Assembly: GCA_013360875.1 (NCBI GenBank) | Contig: JABWAU010000009.1 | Span: 1 to 57,095, forward strand | Reading direction: 5' to 3' | DNA length: 57,095 bases | DNA from: Anaerolineales bacterium | Lineage (GTDB): Bacteria > Chloroflexota > Anaerolineae > Anaerolineales > Villigracilaceae | Part shown: piece after piece, positions 27,083 to 35,688 of the stretch | Numbering within the stretch: position 1 is the stretch's first letter | How the letters are laid out: each line of letters starts with the position of its first letter | Position numbers and translations under genes: made by a program | Notes under the pieces: generated by a model | Told to the model about the DNA's origin: nothing | Database searches by the model: none | Seen by the model: only the letters and a program-made list of their open reading frames with translations

Positions 27083-28372
27083 TCAGGGTGAGTTCTGGAT
27101 GCGCCGGAGTTCATCCCCGGCCGGCGTGGAATTGGGGTTGAGATCGAAAGCCCGCGTCAAATCCTCGATCGCGCCTGCGCGGTCGCCCAAAGCCTCTTTC
27201 GCCATCCCGCGCCAATAGTAGGTCTCCTCGAGAACCGGTTTATCCACGTTGACCAGCGCGGTGTGCGCCAGGTTGATCACGTCCTGATAACGTCCCGTGT
27301 GAAAATAGGCTGCATAGGGACCGTCCTGATACCACAACACCCGCCAGGGACGTTCCTCGAGGGGCAGCGCCACATACAAGGCGAAGGCGTTATCGTACGC
27401 CTGCGCGGCGGAGGCGTAATCTCCAAGATGGACAAGATTCGCGCCGAGGTTGAACCAGGCAAAGAACTGTTCCCGTCCGCTCAAACTGTTCGTCTCCCTT
27501 AATGCCAGTTCCGCGGCGGATTGGAAATTCACCTGGGGGTCGCTGTGCGGACCGAGGATCGAATGTACCTCCGCAGCGCGCTCCGGGGGAAAGACGACGA
27601 CGTAGGTGAAATTGAAGTGCCTCCAGAACTGACCGACGAAATCGTACGACACGCCATACGCCTCCGGCGGACCTTCGTACGAATCGTACACGAGGAACTG
27701 GCGGGCGTCGTCCCGGTATCCGCTGACGGTTTGGTAGTGACCGAGCCACGCGTCGTCGGAGGGATCCAATCCCTTTTCGATCAACACGGGGAAGCCGGCC
27801 GCGACCAGCCGTTTGAGCAGTTCGAGGTCCCCGCCGACGCGCCACAGGGCGTCGAATTCGGTGAACTGCTCCACGTAGTCCACGAGTTCGAAGGGGTTGA
27901 CGTTCTTGTCGTCAATCTCATAACCGGGGCGCAGGTAGGCGCGCGTCTCGAACTGACTTCCCTTCCAGCCCCAATAGGACATCGCCATCGAAAGGTTGGC
28001 GGGCGCGCAGTTGTTGAATTGCTGGTATTCGTGGCGGATGCCGCTCAGAGCGACGCGTTCCGGTATGGGTGTTGGAGTCAGGCTGGGGGTTGGGGTCGGA
28101 AGCGGCGTTTCCGTCTGGAGGGGAGGGGCGGGCGAAGCGGTCGGCAAGGGCGCGAGCGCCGTCAGGGTCGCATTGACGATGGCTTGCACCTGTTCCTGCG
28201 GGGTGAAGACCACCTCTTCCGGCGGGTTGAAGAATCGTTTGATCTGGACGAGCAGGGTGTCCACCCGCCAAGCCAGCCGCTCGTGGATCGGCGGTAGGTT
28301 GTACGCGAACACCGCCAGCAGGCAAAGGGCGAGCATCCCTGCAACGAGGAGCGCGACGGGTCGTCTTTGCAT
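27083..28372 (-). CDS. Secreted C39-like cysteine peptidase with TPR tail
   Basis: 429 residues. A signal anchor (VALLVAGMLALCLLAVFAY) leads into a Thr/Pro linker (ETPLPTPTPSLTPTP). The peptidase_C39_2-type domain follows, with the nucleophile in NNCAPANLSMAMSYWG, the His in WLGHYQTVSGY and YDSYEG further on. The C-terminal 120 residues form tetratricopeptide-like helices (AWFNLGANLVHLGDYASAAQAY, YWRGMAKEALGDRAGAIEDL). Such proteins are extracytoplasmic cysteine peptidases or bacteriocin-leader-like hydrolases of unknown substrate. I start it at 28372: the ATG lies 6 nt after TATAAT, suggesting a leaderless mRNA. A longer reading to 28585 includes non-typical sequence. Confidence 0.8.
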   Translation of the reverse strand: MQRRPVALLVAGMLALCLLAVFAYNLPPIHERLAWRVDTLLVQIKRFFNPPEEVVFTPQEQVQAIVNATLTALAPLPTASPAPPLQTETPLPTPTPSLTPTPIPERVALSGIRHEYQQFNNCAPANLSMAMSYWGWKGSQFETRAYLRPGYEIDDKNVNPFELVDYVEQFTEFDALWRVGGDLELLKRLVAAGFPVLIEKGLDPSDDAWLGHYQTVSGYRDDARQFLVYDSYEGPPEAYGVSYDFVGQFWRHFNFTYVVVFPPERAAEVHSILGPHSDPQVNFQSAAELALRETNSLSGREQFFAWFNLGANLVHLGDYASAAQAYDNAFALYVALPLEERPWRVLWYQDGPYAAYFHTGRYQDVINLAHTALVNVDKPVLEETYYWRGMAKEALGDRAGAIEDLTRAFDLNPNSTPAGDELRRIQNSP

Positions 28373-28603
28373 TTGGGGATTATAACATCCGGGGAGATTC
28401 GGCTTGTTTGACGAATTGCGCCTCATTTGGTATCGCCGTGATTGACCCCTTTTTGATACACGGATTTTCACAGATTTTTTTGGATTTTTTCCGTGCGTCT
28501 CCGTGTCAGCCGCGCTGTCCGTGTCCAGAATCATGGGAATTCCCAGAGAGCCAGGGTTTGATTCCAGGAGCACGTGCGGCGTCATAACTCTGATTCAAAA
28601 CAA

Positions 28604-28632
28604 TTGACACACCGCTCCCGCATTCATATAAT
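28604..28632 (+). promoter_or_regulatory. Consensus sigma-70 promoter, leaderless start
   Basis: TTGACA, exactly 17 nt, TATAAT: a textbook promoter. Only 7 nt separate the -10 box from the ATG of the response regulator, so the transcript should be leaderless. The divergent peptidase gene has TATAAT 6 nt before its own ATG on the other strand (about 28379-28384). Confidence 0.85.
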
Positions 28633-28639
28633 CGCCCCC

Positions 28640-29269
28640 ATGGCCATCCGCATATTGCTCGTTGACGATCACAGCGTAGTCCGTCAGGGATTGCGCATGT
28701 TCCTGTCGCTTGATCCCGAACTGGAGGTGGTAGGCGAGGCGTCGAACGGCGCGGAGGGAATCGAACAGGCGCGCAAACTCAAGCCCGATGTTGTGTTGAT
28801 GGACCTGCTCATGCCCGTCATGGATGGCATCACAGCGATTGGGCAATTGCGAAAAGAGTTCCCCGAGATGGAAATCATCGCATTGACCAGCGTGCTGGAA
28901 GACGATAAAGTGATCGGCGCGGTGCGCGCGGGGGCAATCGGTTATTTACTGAAAGACACACAAGCCGACGAATTACGCCGCGCCATCAAAGCCGCCGCGA
29001 ATGGACAGGTGCAACTCTCTCCGCAAGCCGCGGCGCGACTGGTGCGCGAGATCAAAGCGCCCGACAGCCCCGAAAAATTGACCGAACGCGAAACGGATGT
29101 CTTGAGATTATTGGCGTTGGGTCGTTCCAACAAAGAGATTGCCAGCGAACTTGTGATCGGGGAAAAGACGGTCAAGACACACGTGAGCAACATCCTGATG
29201 AAGTTGGGATTAACCAGCCGCACGCAAGCCGCGCTGCACGCGGTGCGAATCGGCTTGGTATCTCAATGA
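28640..29269 (+). CDS. NarL/FixJ-family response regulator
   Basis: 209 residues: a receiver domain (ILLVDDHSVVRQGLRMFL, phospho-Asp in KPDVVLMDLLMPVMDG, Lys in GYLLKDTQ) and a LuxR-type helix-turn-helix (LTERETDVLRLLALGRSNKEIASELVIGEKTVKTHVSNILMKL). It should be phosphorylated by the kinase encoded 46 nt downstream and act as a DNA-binding regulator. The start at 28640 fits the promoter position; longer readings are artefacts. Target genes are unknown, though the divergently transcribed peptidase is a candidate. Confidence 0.93.
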   Translation: MAIRILLVDDHSVVRQGLRMFLSLDPELEVVGEASNGAEGIEQARKLKPDVVLMDLLMPVMDGITAIGQLRKEFPEMEIIALTSVLEDDKVIGAVRAGAIGYLLKDTQADELRRAIKAAANGQVQLSPQAAARLVREIKAPDSPEKLTERETDVLRLLALGRSNKEIASELVIGEKTVKTHVSNILMKLGLTSRTQAALHAVRIGLVSQ

Positions 29270-29278
29270 CATGGCGCG

Positions 29279-29300
29279 GCGGACGCCCGCTTGCGTCCGC
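29279..29300 (+). other. GC-rich hairpin between regulator and kinase genes
   Basis: GCGGACGC and GCGTCCGC form a perfect 8-bp stem with a 6-nt loop. There is no T-run, so it may tune the regulator-to-kinase ratio rather than end transcription. Confidence 0.45.
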
Positions 29301-29315
29301 GCAAGATGAACCCTG

Positions 29316-31106
29316 ATGACTTCACTCAACCCGCATGAAGAGCCTGGCATGTTACCGATGGAGTTCTCCCGTTTGCAGGAGGAACTCCAGAAACGAAATG
29401 CGGAACTTGCCGAGGTCAACGACGCATTGCGGGAAAGTGAACAGCGGTTGGAACAGCGCGTGGGGGAACGTACGCGCGAAATTTCCACCCTGCTCCGTGT
29501 TTCGCACAACATCACCACCACTCTTGAACTGGAGCCGCTGCTTGGGCTCATTCTCGATCAATTGCGCGAAGTTGTTGAATATCATCTTGCCAGTGTAAGC
29601 ATCCTCGAAAATGAAGATGAACTGTTGATCCTTGCCGTACGCGGCGAGGGAATGCCTCCACCGGGAACGCGCCTGCCGCTCGGTGAACATTCCGATGCGC
29701 GCAACATGCTGATCGAGCGCAAGCCCGTCTTCGTCCCCGATCTAAACGCCGATACGCCCAAGGCGCGGCAGATGCGGAGCGATCTCGAGTTGCAAAAACT
29801 TTATGGCATGGGCACGTGGATGAATGTGCCGCTTGTGGTTCGCGAAAAAAGTGTGGGACTCCTTGCACTGGCGCACCAACAGGTAAATTACTACGACGCA
29901 TCCCGTGTGGATTTGACGATGGCATTTGCCAATCAAGCCGCGGTTGCCATCGAGAATGCGCGCCTCTTTGCCGCCGAGCAGCGCCGCGCCGAGCAATTCC
30001 GCGTCATTCATGAAGTGGGTAAGCGCATCACATCCATTCTTTCACTGGATCAATTGCTCGTGGAAACCGCCCGCACCATTCGAGAATCTTTTAATTATCA
30101 TCACGTCCACATCGGCATGGTGGAGGGGGAACGAGTTGTGTTCAAAACTCGCAATGCCGCGAATCCTGAAGATGAAGTGTTCCAATGCTGTGAAGATGTA
30201 ACCCCGATCGTCGGCAGGGAGGGCATCTCAGGCTGGGTGGCAGGCACAGGCGAATCGTTGATCGTCCCTGATGTGATGAAGGATGTGCGCTTCATCCCCT
30301 CGAAGAACGACCAGACCCGTTCGGAGACGGCGATCCCGATCAAGATCAAGGGGCAGGTAATCGGCGTGATTGACGTGGAGAGTGACCAGGTGGACGGCTT
30401 CGATGAAAGCGACCTCGTCGTCCTGCAATCGCTGGCGGATCAGGTTGCGGTTGCCATCGAAAACGCCCGCCTCTACGAACAGGCGCGTTACTTCGCCGCG
30501 CTCGAGGAACGGCAAAAACTGGCGCGCGAGTTGCACGATTCCGTTTCGCAGGCGTTGTATGGGATCGTGCTGGGCGCCCGCACCGCGCGGACTCTTTTGG
30601 ATCGCGACCCAGCCCAGGCGGCACAACCCCTGGATTACATCCTCTCGCTCTCGGAAGCGGGACTCGCCGAGATGCGTGCCCTGATCTTCGAACTCCGTCC
30701 CGAATCGCTTCAGACCGAGGGGCTGGTCGCGGCGCTGGGGAAGTTGGTCAACGCTTTGGGCGCGCGCCACCAGCTCGAAGTCAGGCTGGAGGCGGGAGAC
30801 GAACCCGATGTCTCGATTGAGGTGAAAGAGTCGTTGTATCGTATCGCGCAGGAGGCGATGAACAACATCGCCAAACACGCGCAGGCGCAGCACGCGTCCC
30901 TGCAATTGAAAGTGGGAAATGATGAGTTGACGTTGGAAATTTCCGATGACGGCGTGGGGTTCGATACCAGCCAGCAATTCCCCGGTCATCTCGGAATGCA
31001 CACCATGAGGGAGCGCGCCGAGAAAGCGGGCGGGACTATTGCCATCGAAAGCGTGCCAGACGCAGGGACACGGATTCAGGTTACGATTCCGACGATGGCG
31101 CGCTGA
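29316..31106 (+). CDS. Soluble sensor histidine kinase with two GAF domains
   Basis: 596 residues with no transmembrane segment. A coiled coil (LQEELQKRNAELAEVNDAL) leads to GAF 1 (about 60-215) and GAF 2 (about 230-385). The HisKA_3 domain follows with the phospho-His in ARELHDSVSQALYGIVLGAR (near 406), and the HATPase_c lobe has NNIAKHAQAQHASL, EISDDGVGFD and LGMHTMRERAEKAGG. It therefore senses a cytoplasmic ligand or redox state through GAF and phosphorylates the upstream NarL-type regulator. No strong ribosome site precedes 29316; ATG 29349 or 29358 are alternatives. The 3' end overlaps the convergent monooxygenase gene by 26 nt. Confidence 0.93.
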   Translation: MTSLNPHEEPGMLPMEFSRLQEELQKRNAELAEVNDALRESEQRLEQRVGERTREISTLLRVSHNITTTLELEPLLGLILDQLREVVEYHLASVSILENEDELLILAVRGEGMPPPGTRLPLGEHSDARNMLIERKPVFVPDLNADTPKARQMRSDLELQKLYGMGTWMNVPLVVREKSVGLLALAHQQVNYYDASRVDLTMAFANQAAVAIENARLFAAEQRRAEQFRVIHEVGKRITSILSLDQLLVETARTIRESFNYHHVHIGMVEGERVVFKTRNAANPEDEVFQCCEDVTPIVGREGISGWVAGTGESLIVPDVMKDVRFIPSKNDQTRSETAIPIKIKGQVIGVIDVESDQVDGFDESDLVVLQSLADQVAVAIENARLYEQARYFAALEERQKLARELHDSVSQALYGIVLGARTARTLLDRDPAQAAQPLDYILSLSEAGLAEMRALIFELRPESLQTEGLVAALGKLVNALGARHQLEVRLEAGDEPDVSIEVKESLYRIAQEAMNNIAKHAQAQHASLQLKVGNDELTLEISDDGVGFDTSQQFPGHLGMHTMRERAEKAGGTIAIESVPDAGTRIQVTIPTMAR

Positions 31107-31401
31107 ACATCACCTCGTAGTGCGCGACCTTCTCCTCGAACTCCAAAAGATAATCGCTGTCTTCGGGATAATAGCGGGCTTTCTCGTACTCTTCGCCCGC
31201 GAACTTCTTGATCGATTCAACCGAATCCCAAAAGGTAAGCGTCAGAAAATGCGCCTGGTTGCCTTCGACACGGCGCAGGACATACGTGGCAAGATTGCCC
31301 TCAGTGGCTCGATAATCCTTCACGCCTGTCCTGTTTAGAAACTCGACGTATTGATCCGCTTTCGATGCGGGCGTTATGCCGTGCCAGATTCTTGCGATCA
31401 T
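31081..31401 (-). CDS. Antibiotic-biosynthesis-monooxygenase-fold (ABM) protein
   Basis: 106 residues with the dimeric alpha-beta ABM fold: MIARIWHGITPASKADQYVEFL, then TYVLRRVEGNQAHFLTLTFWDSVESIKKFAGEE. Members are small cofactor-free oxygenases or heme-degrading or scavenging proteins; the sequence alone does not give the substrate. AAGGAG precedes the ATG at 31401. It follows the lipoprotein hydrolase gene by 16 nt on the same strand, so they are probably co-transcribed. Confidence 0.75.
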   Translation of the reverse strand: MIARIWHGITPASKADQYVEFLNRTGVKDYRATEGNLATYVLRRVEGNQAHFLTLTFWDSVESIKKFAGEEYEKARYYPEDSDYLLEFEEKVAHYEVMFSAPSSES

Positions 31402-31417
31402 ATTTTCTCCTTCTGTA

Positions 31418-32425
31418 TCATTCGATGATGCTGACCTGCAATTTAATCCAATCTCCAATCCTCTCCAGAAATCCTGTGACGAACTGGTAACCACCACGAC
31501 TTTGCATGAGTTCGCGCATTTCGGTCGTGGTGCCGATTTCAGCCTGCGCGAACCAGTGATTGGCTCGCTCGAACGTGTGAACCGTGTAATCGTCATTGCC
31601 TGCCGTTTCCAACGCGGACTCGACCAACGGGATGTTCACATCAGGCGGGACTTGCGTATCCAGTTCGGCGTAGAGGGCTAGGGTCGGCACGGTCAGGGAT
31701 TGGAGAGCGGGCGCGGGGTCGTAATCCAGGACGAAGCACAGGTAATGCGCTTTGAGGAAACGGCACGGGGCTTGAACGTTTTGAATGAACTGAAGTTGAC
31801 CTTCCAAATCCGCGACTCTTTCATCCACTTCATCTTCGTTCAGTCCGTTACCAATCGACTCGGCGCGTTCGTTGGTCAATATTTGATTCCAAACTTTTTC
31901 GCCTGAACCTGCGAGCAAAACAACGAACCTTACATCGCTCGAATAGTCCGCAACGACCAGCGGCGCAATGTACGCGCCCTGGCTGTGACCGATGAGTCCA
32001 ATTCGAGTCGGGTCAATCTCGGCGCGGGATTGCAAGTACTCCACTATCGCGGCAACATCCTGCGCGCGCTCGTCGAAGGTCTCCGATTTCCAATCTCCGC
32101 TCGAGCCGCCGACGCCGCGTTTGTCGTAAAGTAAGACCGCGATACCGCGCTGCACAAGATACTCGCCGATGCGGCGGTACATGTTCCAACTGCCGTTTCG
32201 AGTCGCCGCGCCGGAACCGGGGATGATGATGACAGCGGGGGCGGGCGGTTCATTGAGCGGCAGGAGCAATGTCCCTGCAAGCGTGACCGCGCCTGTGTCA
32301 ATCGTCACCTCAGCGGCGCGAAAGGCTTGGGTCGCTGAATCAGGCGCGGGCGTGGAGGGAGGCGGAGTCGCGCGTCCGCATGAGGCGGTGGAGAGAATAA
32401 TCAAGAGTCGAATCAAGTTTTTCAT
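31418..32425 (-). CDS. Alpha/beta-hydrolase lipoprotein
   Basis: 335 residues. A signal ending LSTASC suggests a lipoprotein, followed by a Pro-rich linker. The hydrolase core shows IIPGSGAATRNGSW (oxyanion region), nucleophile Ser in GHSQGAYIAPL, acid in YAELDTQVPPD and His in ERANHWFAQ. It resembles exported serine esterases/peptidases of the dienelactone-hydrolase/S9-like group. The start at 32425 lies 5 nt from the stop of the upstream hydrolase gene. A longer reading to 32518 overlaps that gene and lacks a signal peptide at its start. The substrate is not predictable. Confidence 0.85.
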   Translation of the reverse strand: MKNLIRLLIILSTASCGRATPPPSTPAPDSATQAFRAAEVTIDTGAVTLAGTLLLPLNEPPAPAVIIIPGSGAATRNGSWNMYRRIGEYLVQRGIAVLLYDKRGVGGSSGDWKSETFDERAQDVAAIVEYLQSRAEIDPTRIGLIGHSQGAYIAPLVVADYSSDVRFVVLLAGSGEKVWNQILTNERAESIGNGLNEDEVDERVADLEGQLQFIQNVQAPCRFLKAHYLCFVLDYDPAPALQSLTVPTLALYAELDTQVPPDVNIPLVESALETAGNDDYTVHTFERANHWFAQAEIGTTTEMRELMQSRGGYQFVTGFLERIGDWIKLQVSIIE

Positions 32426-32430
32426 TTCGA

Positions 32431-33312
32431 CTAATTCACCAACGCGCGGACGATTTCCTCCGCGTGTTTTTTGAACAGCGATAGATGCCCTTCGTGTGGA
32501 TAAAACTTCGCTTCGCACTTCGGGACGGCGGACGCGGCGTAACGCGCCATTGCCACAGGGATGTTTTTATCGTCCTCCCCATGCCACAACATGACGGGAG
32601 TTTGAATCTCATGCAAACGAAAACCGTAATCTGTGACCGTGAGCAGGGATTCGTGGAACGCGCCTCGCGTCCCTTGCTTCGTTGCCTCGCGCACCGTGTT
32701 GACGAATCCTTTTTGGAGCGCAGGATTTGTTGTGAGAAGCGTACTGTCGGCTTTGGGAAGCAGCGAGTTGGCTTGGGCAACAAACCTGTTTGGCGCAAGA
32801 CGCGGCATGACGCCCAGCATTATCCCGATGAATAACCGCGCAAGGATCGGTTTTTCGCGCGGCAGGGTCAGGAATTTGCGCGTCCCTTCGTTGATGTTCT
32901 TCGCCAGTTCGGGTTCGGTGAACAACGCCGCGCCGCTGACGATGCCGATCTTGTGCAGTCTCTGCAGAATCGCAAAAGCGCACGCGAAACCGTAGGGACC
33001 TCCAAGCGAATAGGTGAGGATGGAAAAGCGTTCGATGCGCAGGTGATCCGCAAGCGCGAGGACATCGTTGGGGAAATCCAACAGGCGGCGGTTCGGCTGA
33101 AAGTCGGAAAGTCCCATGCCCGGGCGATCCATCGCGATCAAACGGACATCGAGCGATTGCAGCATCTCTTCACTCATGTACAGCGTCGCTTCGAGACGCG
33201 AGCCTGGGGAGCCGTGAAAATAAAAGAGCGGCTTACCGTTCGACGCCCCATATTCGTTGTAAGCCAGTTTCCGTCCGTCGGGCAGTTGAATGAATTGATT
33301 GAGTTTGGACAT
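32431..33312 (-). CDS. Alpha/beta hydrolase (cytoplasmic)
   Basis: 293 residues without signal peptide. Motifs: FYFHGSPGSRLEA (oxyanion loop), IAMDRPGMGLSDF, nucleophile Ser in LTYSLGGPYGFACA, acid in LWHGEDDKNIP and catalytic His in FYPHEGHLSLF. This is the classic AB_hydrolase arrangement, as in haloalkane dehalogenases, epoxide hydrolases and esterases. AGGAGA precedes ATG 33312. It belongs to the minus-strand run 34839-31081, separated from the phosphoesterase by only 9 nt. The reaction is unknown. Confidence 0.88.
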   Translation of the reverse strand: MSKLNQFIQLPDGRKLAYNEYGASNGKPLFYFHGSPGSRLEATLYMSEEMLQSLDVRLIAMDRPGMGLSDFQPNRRLLDFPNDVLALADHLRIERFSILTYSLGGPYGFACAFAILQRLHKIGIVSGAALFTEPELAKNINEGTRKFLTLPREKPILARLFIGIMLGVMPRLAPNRFVAQANSLLPKADSTLLTTNPALQKGFVNTVREATKQGTRGAFHESLLTVTDYGFRLHEIQTPVMLWHGEDDKNIPVAMARYAASAVPKCEAKFYPHEGHLSLFKKHAEEIVRALVN

Positions 33313-33321
33313 GGCTGTCTC

Positions 33322-34071
33322 CTATCGTGCGTATTGTTCCATGGCGGTATCCGCAAATGGACGATTGCTCTTGCGGTAAATCTCCGCCATCTTCTGCATG
33401 TCGAACGGAATGCGGCGAAATTCCAAACTGACCCGCATGCCTTCGAGTGTCAGAATCGCGTACTCCGCCCACGGATCAAGCAACCCGTTTTCGTTGGTTT
33501 GTTCATGGTTATATGCCACGCCAACGCTGCCAGGATTGAAGAAAAAATTCTGGCTGTCGCGCAGGCGGCGCGTGTATTGCAGGTGCATGTGCCCGCCCGT
33601 GAGGATGCTGTCCGCATACGGCTTGAGAATTTCCTGGAATTCATCCTCAGGCGTGGACGGGAGAAGGAACTGGTCAAACGATGTCGGCGAGCCGTGGAAA
33701 GCGAGGAGTTTTCTGTTGTGACCCAAATCAACCGTGACAGTCAGAGGGAAGGCATTGATAAAGGCACGGTCTTCGTCGGTTAGTTTACTCAACGACCACG
33801 CTCGCACAATATCCAGTTTTTTGCGGCGTTCCTCCGAGATAAGATGCGCGTCGGTCTCGACGCCTGTCATCAGCCACGCGTCCGAGTTGCCCATCACGAT
33901 GGAGCATTTCATCTCGCGCAGGAGTTGAACGGTCTCGTGCGGCTGCGGTCCGCTCTGGATCATGTCGCCGTTGCAGACGATGTGATCGTAGCCGAGATTC
34001 TTCATATCTGCCAATGCGGTTTCGAGCGCAAAGCAATTTCCGTGAACGTCAGATAAAACAACGATTCTCAT
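33322..34071 (-). CDS. YfcE/MJ0936-type metallophosphoesterase
   Basis: 249 residues. The calcineurin-like metal ligands are in order: VLSDVHGN, VCNGDMIQSGPQ, VMGNSDAW, AFHGSP and TGGHMHLQY. Such enzymes are Mn2+ phosphodiesterases acting on small or cyclic nucleotides. AAGGAG eight bases upstream supports ATG 34071. The ordering with hydrolases and a DinB-like protein gives no specific pathway. The assignment to the metallophosphatase family is firm, the substrate is not. Confidence 0.9.
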   Translation of the reverse strand: MRIVVLSDVHGNCFALETALADMKNLGYDHIVCNGDMIQSGPQPHETVQLLREMKCSIVMGNSDAWLMTGVETDAHLISEERRKKLDIVRAWSLSKLTDEDRAFINAFPLTVTVDLGHNRKLLAFHGSPTSFDQFLLPSTPEDEFQEILKPYADSILTGGHMHLQYTRRLRDSQNFFFNPGSVGVAYNHEQTNENGLLDPWAEYAILTLEGMRVSLEFRRIPFDMQKMAEIYRKSNRPFADTAMEQYAR

Positions 34072-34127
34072 TTTGATTTCTCCTTTTGTTTTTTACACCG
34101 ACGCTAGAGAGCGTCTCTTACGCGCCG

Positions 34128-34676
34128 TTACTGCGTAGCAGACGTTCTCCCCTGGCACCGCCCGCCAGGGCAGGTGTAACGTCCGCCCACCCACGCCATG
34201 ATGGACGGGATATGCTCCTCATAATGATCAACGCTGAGGTTGATGACCGCGTCGGGGACGGTTTTCATCTTGCTCCAATACGGTTTCATGAACCATTCGG
34301 CAGTTTGCGGGTTGTCGAAATAATCGTCGGAAAGAATTTCAATGATGTCCAGTAACGCTTCAAAGTTTTGACGGGCGTCGTTCATCACATCCTGCAAAGA
34401 CATGACACGAGTCGATTCATACACGCGCGCGTTTCTGCGTTCAATGTCCGCATCATCCAATGGGGAAGGCGCGGGAAAAGTATTCTGCGACGCGGCGGTC
34501 AGCCATTCGACAAGCCAGCGTTCGTAGGCAGTGACGTGTGAAAGGATGTCCTTCACCGACCAATGCCCCGCCGCGCCAGGGATGTCCATGCGCTCTTCGC
34601 CAACGGAAGCAAGCAACGCGTCCCATTCGGCGCGGCGTGATTTCAAAGTTTCAAGCAGTTGGATTTTTGGTGTCAT
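34128..34676 (-). CDS. DinB/DfsB-like four-helix protein with repeat-derived C-terminus
   Basis: 182 residues of the DinB/ClbS/DfsB fold: PGAAGHWSVKDILSHVTAYERWL gives the first metal His motif, and VDHYEEHIPSIMAWVGGR the C-terminal His pair. These metal-binding proteins include thiol-dependent transferases and hydrolases; the function here is unknown. The last 15 residues (YTCPGGRCQGRTSATQ) are encoded by the CCCTGG repeat at 34142-34174, so the native C-terminus was probably replaced or extended by repeat insertion. The gene starts 4 nt after the stop of the small hydrophobic protein gene. Confidence 0.78.
   Translation of the reverse strand: MTPKIQLLETLKSRRAEWDALLASVGEERMDIPGAAGHWSVKDILSHVTAYERWLVEWLTAASQNTFPAPSPLDDADIERRNARVYESTRVMSLQDVMNDARQNFEALLDIIEILSDDYFDNPQTAEWFMKPYWSKMKTVPDAVINLSVDHYEEHIPSIMAWVGGRYTCPGGRCQGRTSATQ
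34142..34174. repeat. ACGTTCTCCCCTGGCACCG repeat, copy 1
   Basis: This 33-bp palindromic element (CCCTGGC ... GCCAGGG) has a near-identical copy at 56910-56942, differing at only a few positions. Here it lies in the coding end of the DinB-like gene. Confidence 0.85.
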
Positions 34677-34680
34677 GGTC

Positions 34681-34839
34681 TTATCTCACCAGGAACAGAA
34701 TGCCGCTGAGGAGCGCGACAGCCATCAAGACGCGGCTGAACCAGATCATCCCGCCGAGAAAGCCGACCAATTTGAAAAAGCGTATCAACCTCATGCCGCT
34801 TGAACTGCCCGACAACATGAATGAGAATTGGCTGGACAT
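34681..34839 (-). CDS. Small hydrophobic membrane protein (52 aa)
   Basis: The 52-residue product has one or two hydrophobic stretches (IRFFKLVGFLGGMIW and VLMAVALLSGILFLV). AAGGAG precedes ATG 34839 and the stop is 4 nt from the DinB-like start, so it is likely translated. No family is recognised. It is the first gene of the minus-strand run that continues through the phosphoesterase and hydrolases. Confidence 0.55.
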   Translation of the reverse strand: MSSQFSFMLSGSSSGMRLIRFFKLVGFLGGMIWFSRVLMAVALLSGILFLVR

Positions 34840-34940
34840 GGCTGTTCTCCTTTCTTCACATGCTTGCATTATAGGCATTCACCATCTGGTTCACATCTCT
34901 CAACGGATGGAAACCCACCTCCATCTTAAGGCGGAGATGA

Positions 34941-34974
34941 AAACGTGTCCGAGATATTTCACTCGGACACGTTT
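34941..34974 (-). terminator. Strong terminator hairpin after the 35033 lipoprotein gene
   Basis: AAACGTGTCCGAG and CTCGGACACGTTT form a perfect 13-bp stem with an 8-nt loop. On the minus strand it ends in GTTTTCATC. It separates the lipoprotein from the downstream hydrolase run. Confidence 0.85.
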
Positions 34975-35032
34975 CGCTTCGGGACTCATCTCGGCTTGAT
35001 TCTGCTTCAGGAGCGTCATCTCGTCTGATGCT

Positions 35033-35491
35033 TTACCTCCCGGCAAACTGCTCACCCAGTGCGTTTTTCAGCAGGTCGAGAATTGCGGCATCTTCGCCAA
35101 CGTAGAGGACCAGCACACGTCCGCTCTTGAAGAAGTGCGGAGCCTCCACCCACATGACCATGCTCGTGCCGATGGAGCCGCCATCGGGTGAGACTTGAGC
35201 CGCATCCGCCTCCATCGCCTCCGCTGACTCGTACTCGAAGACCTGCACGTCCGCGCCGTCCACTTTGACAATCTGTCCCGTCACCGAGAAGAAAGCCTGC
35301 TCGACCGGGTCGCCGGGTTCCACGTCCGCGCCTGCCGCGCGCAGGGCGTCCATCAGGCTGACCTGGTCTTCCACCGCGCCGCCGTGCGAAGAAACGGGCG
35401 GGTTGGCTGGTTCGTTGGCTTCCGTCGGAGCACAGGCGGCGAGAAACAGCATTGCCATCAGAACCAGGCTTGAAAAGAATTTGGGTTTCAT
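35033..35491 (-). CDS. Small lipoprotein, hypothetical
   Basis: 152 residues: signal peptide ending in lipobox FLAAC, then a compact domain with VEQAFFSVTGQIVKVDGADVQVFEYESAEAM and FKSGRVLVLYVGEDAAILDLL. The C-terminal part looks like a small alpha/beta domain found in Chloroflexota lipoproteins. I do not assign a function. A strong ribosome site (AAGGAG) and a strong terminator downstream mark it as a single-gene unit. Confidence 0.7.
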   Translation of the reverse strand: MKPKFFSSLVLMAMLFLAACAPTEANEPANPPVSSHGGAVEDQVSLMDALRAAGADVEPGDPVEQAFFSVTGQIVKVDGADVQVFEYESAEAMEADAAQVSPDGGSIGTSMVMWVEAPHFFKSGRVLVLYVGEDAAILDLLKNALGEQFAGR

Positions 35492-35688
35492 TTTATATTC
35501 TCCTTTCACCGATAAATTGGATTTCACTTGTGCAGAGACGACGACAGCGTGCGCGGTTTTGTTTCCGTGATTCCGTTATATCATCCCGCCAAACTGCTGA
35601 AATCAGGAGAATGGAGTGGAAGGCTCTCGGACTTTTGGCGGAGTTCCAGCCATCTGATGGCTCGTTCTAAACACACATCGTTGATAGA

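Noticed and set aside
28440-28560. Possible small RNA in the AT-rich divergent gap
   Set aside because: The text CACGGATTTTCACAG and similar is a degenerate dispersed phrase; no promoter-plus-terminator pair frames it.
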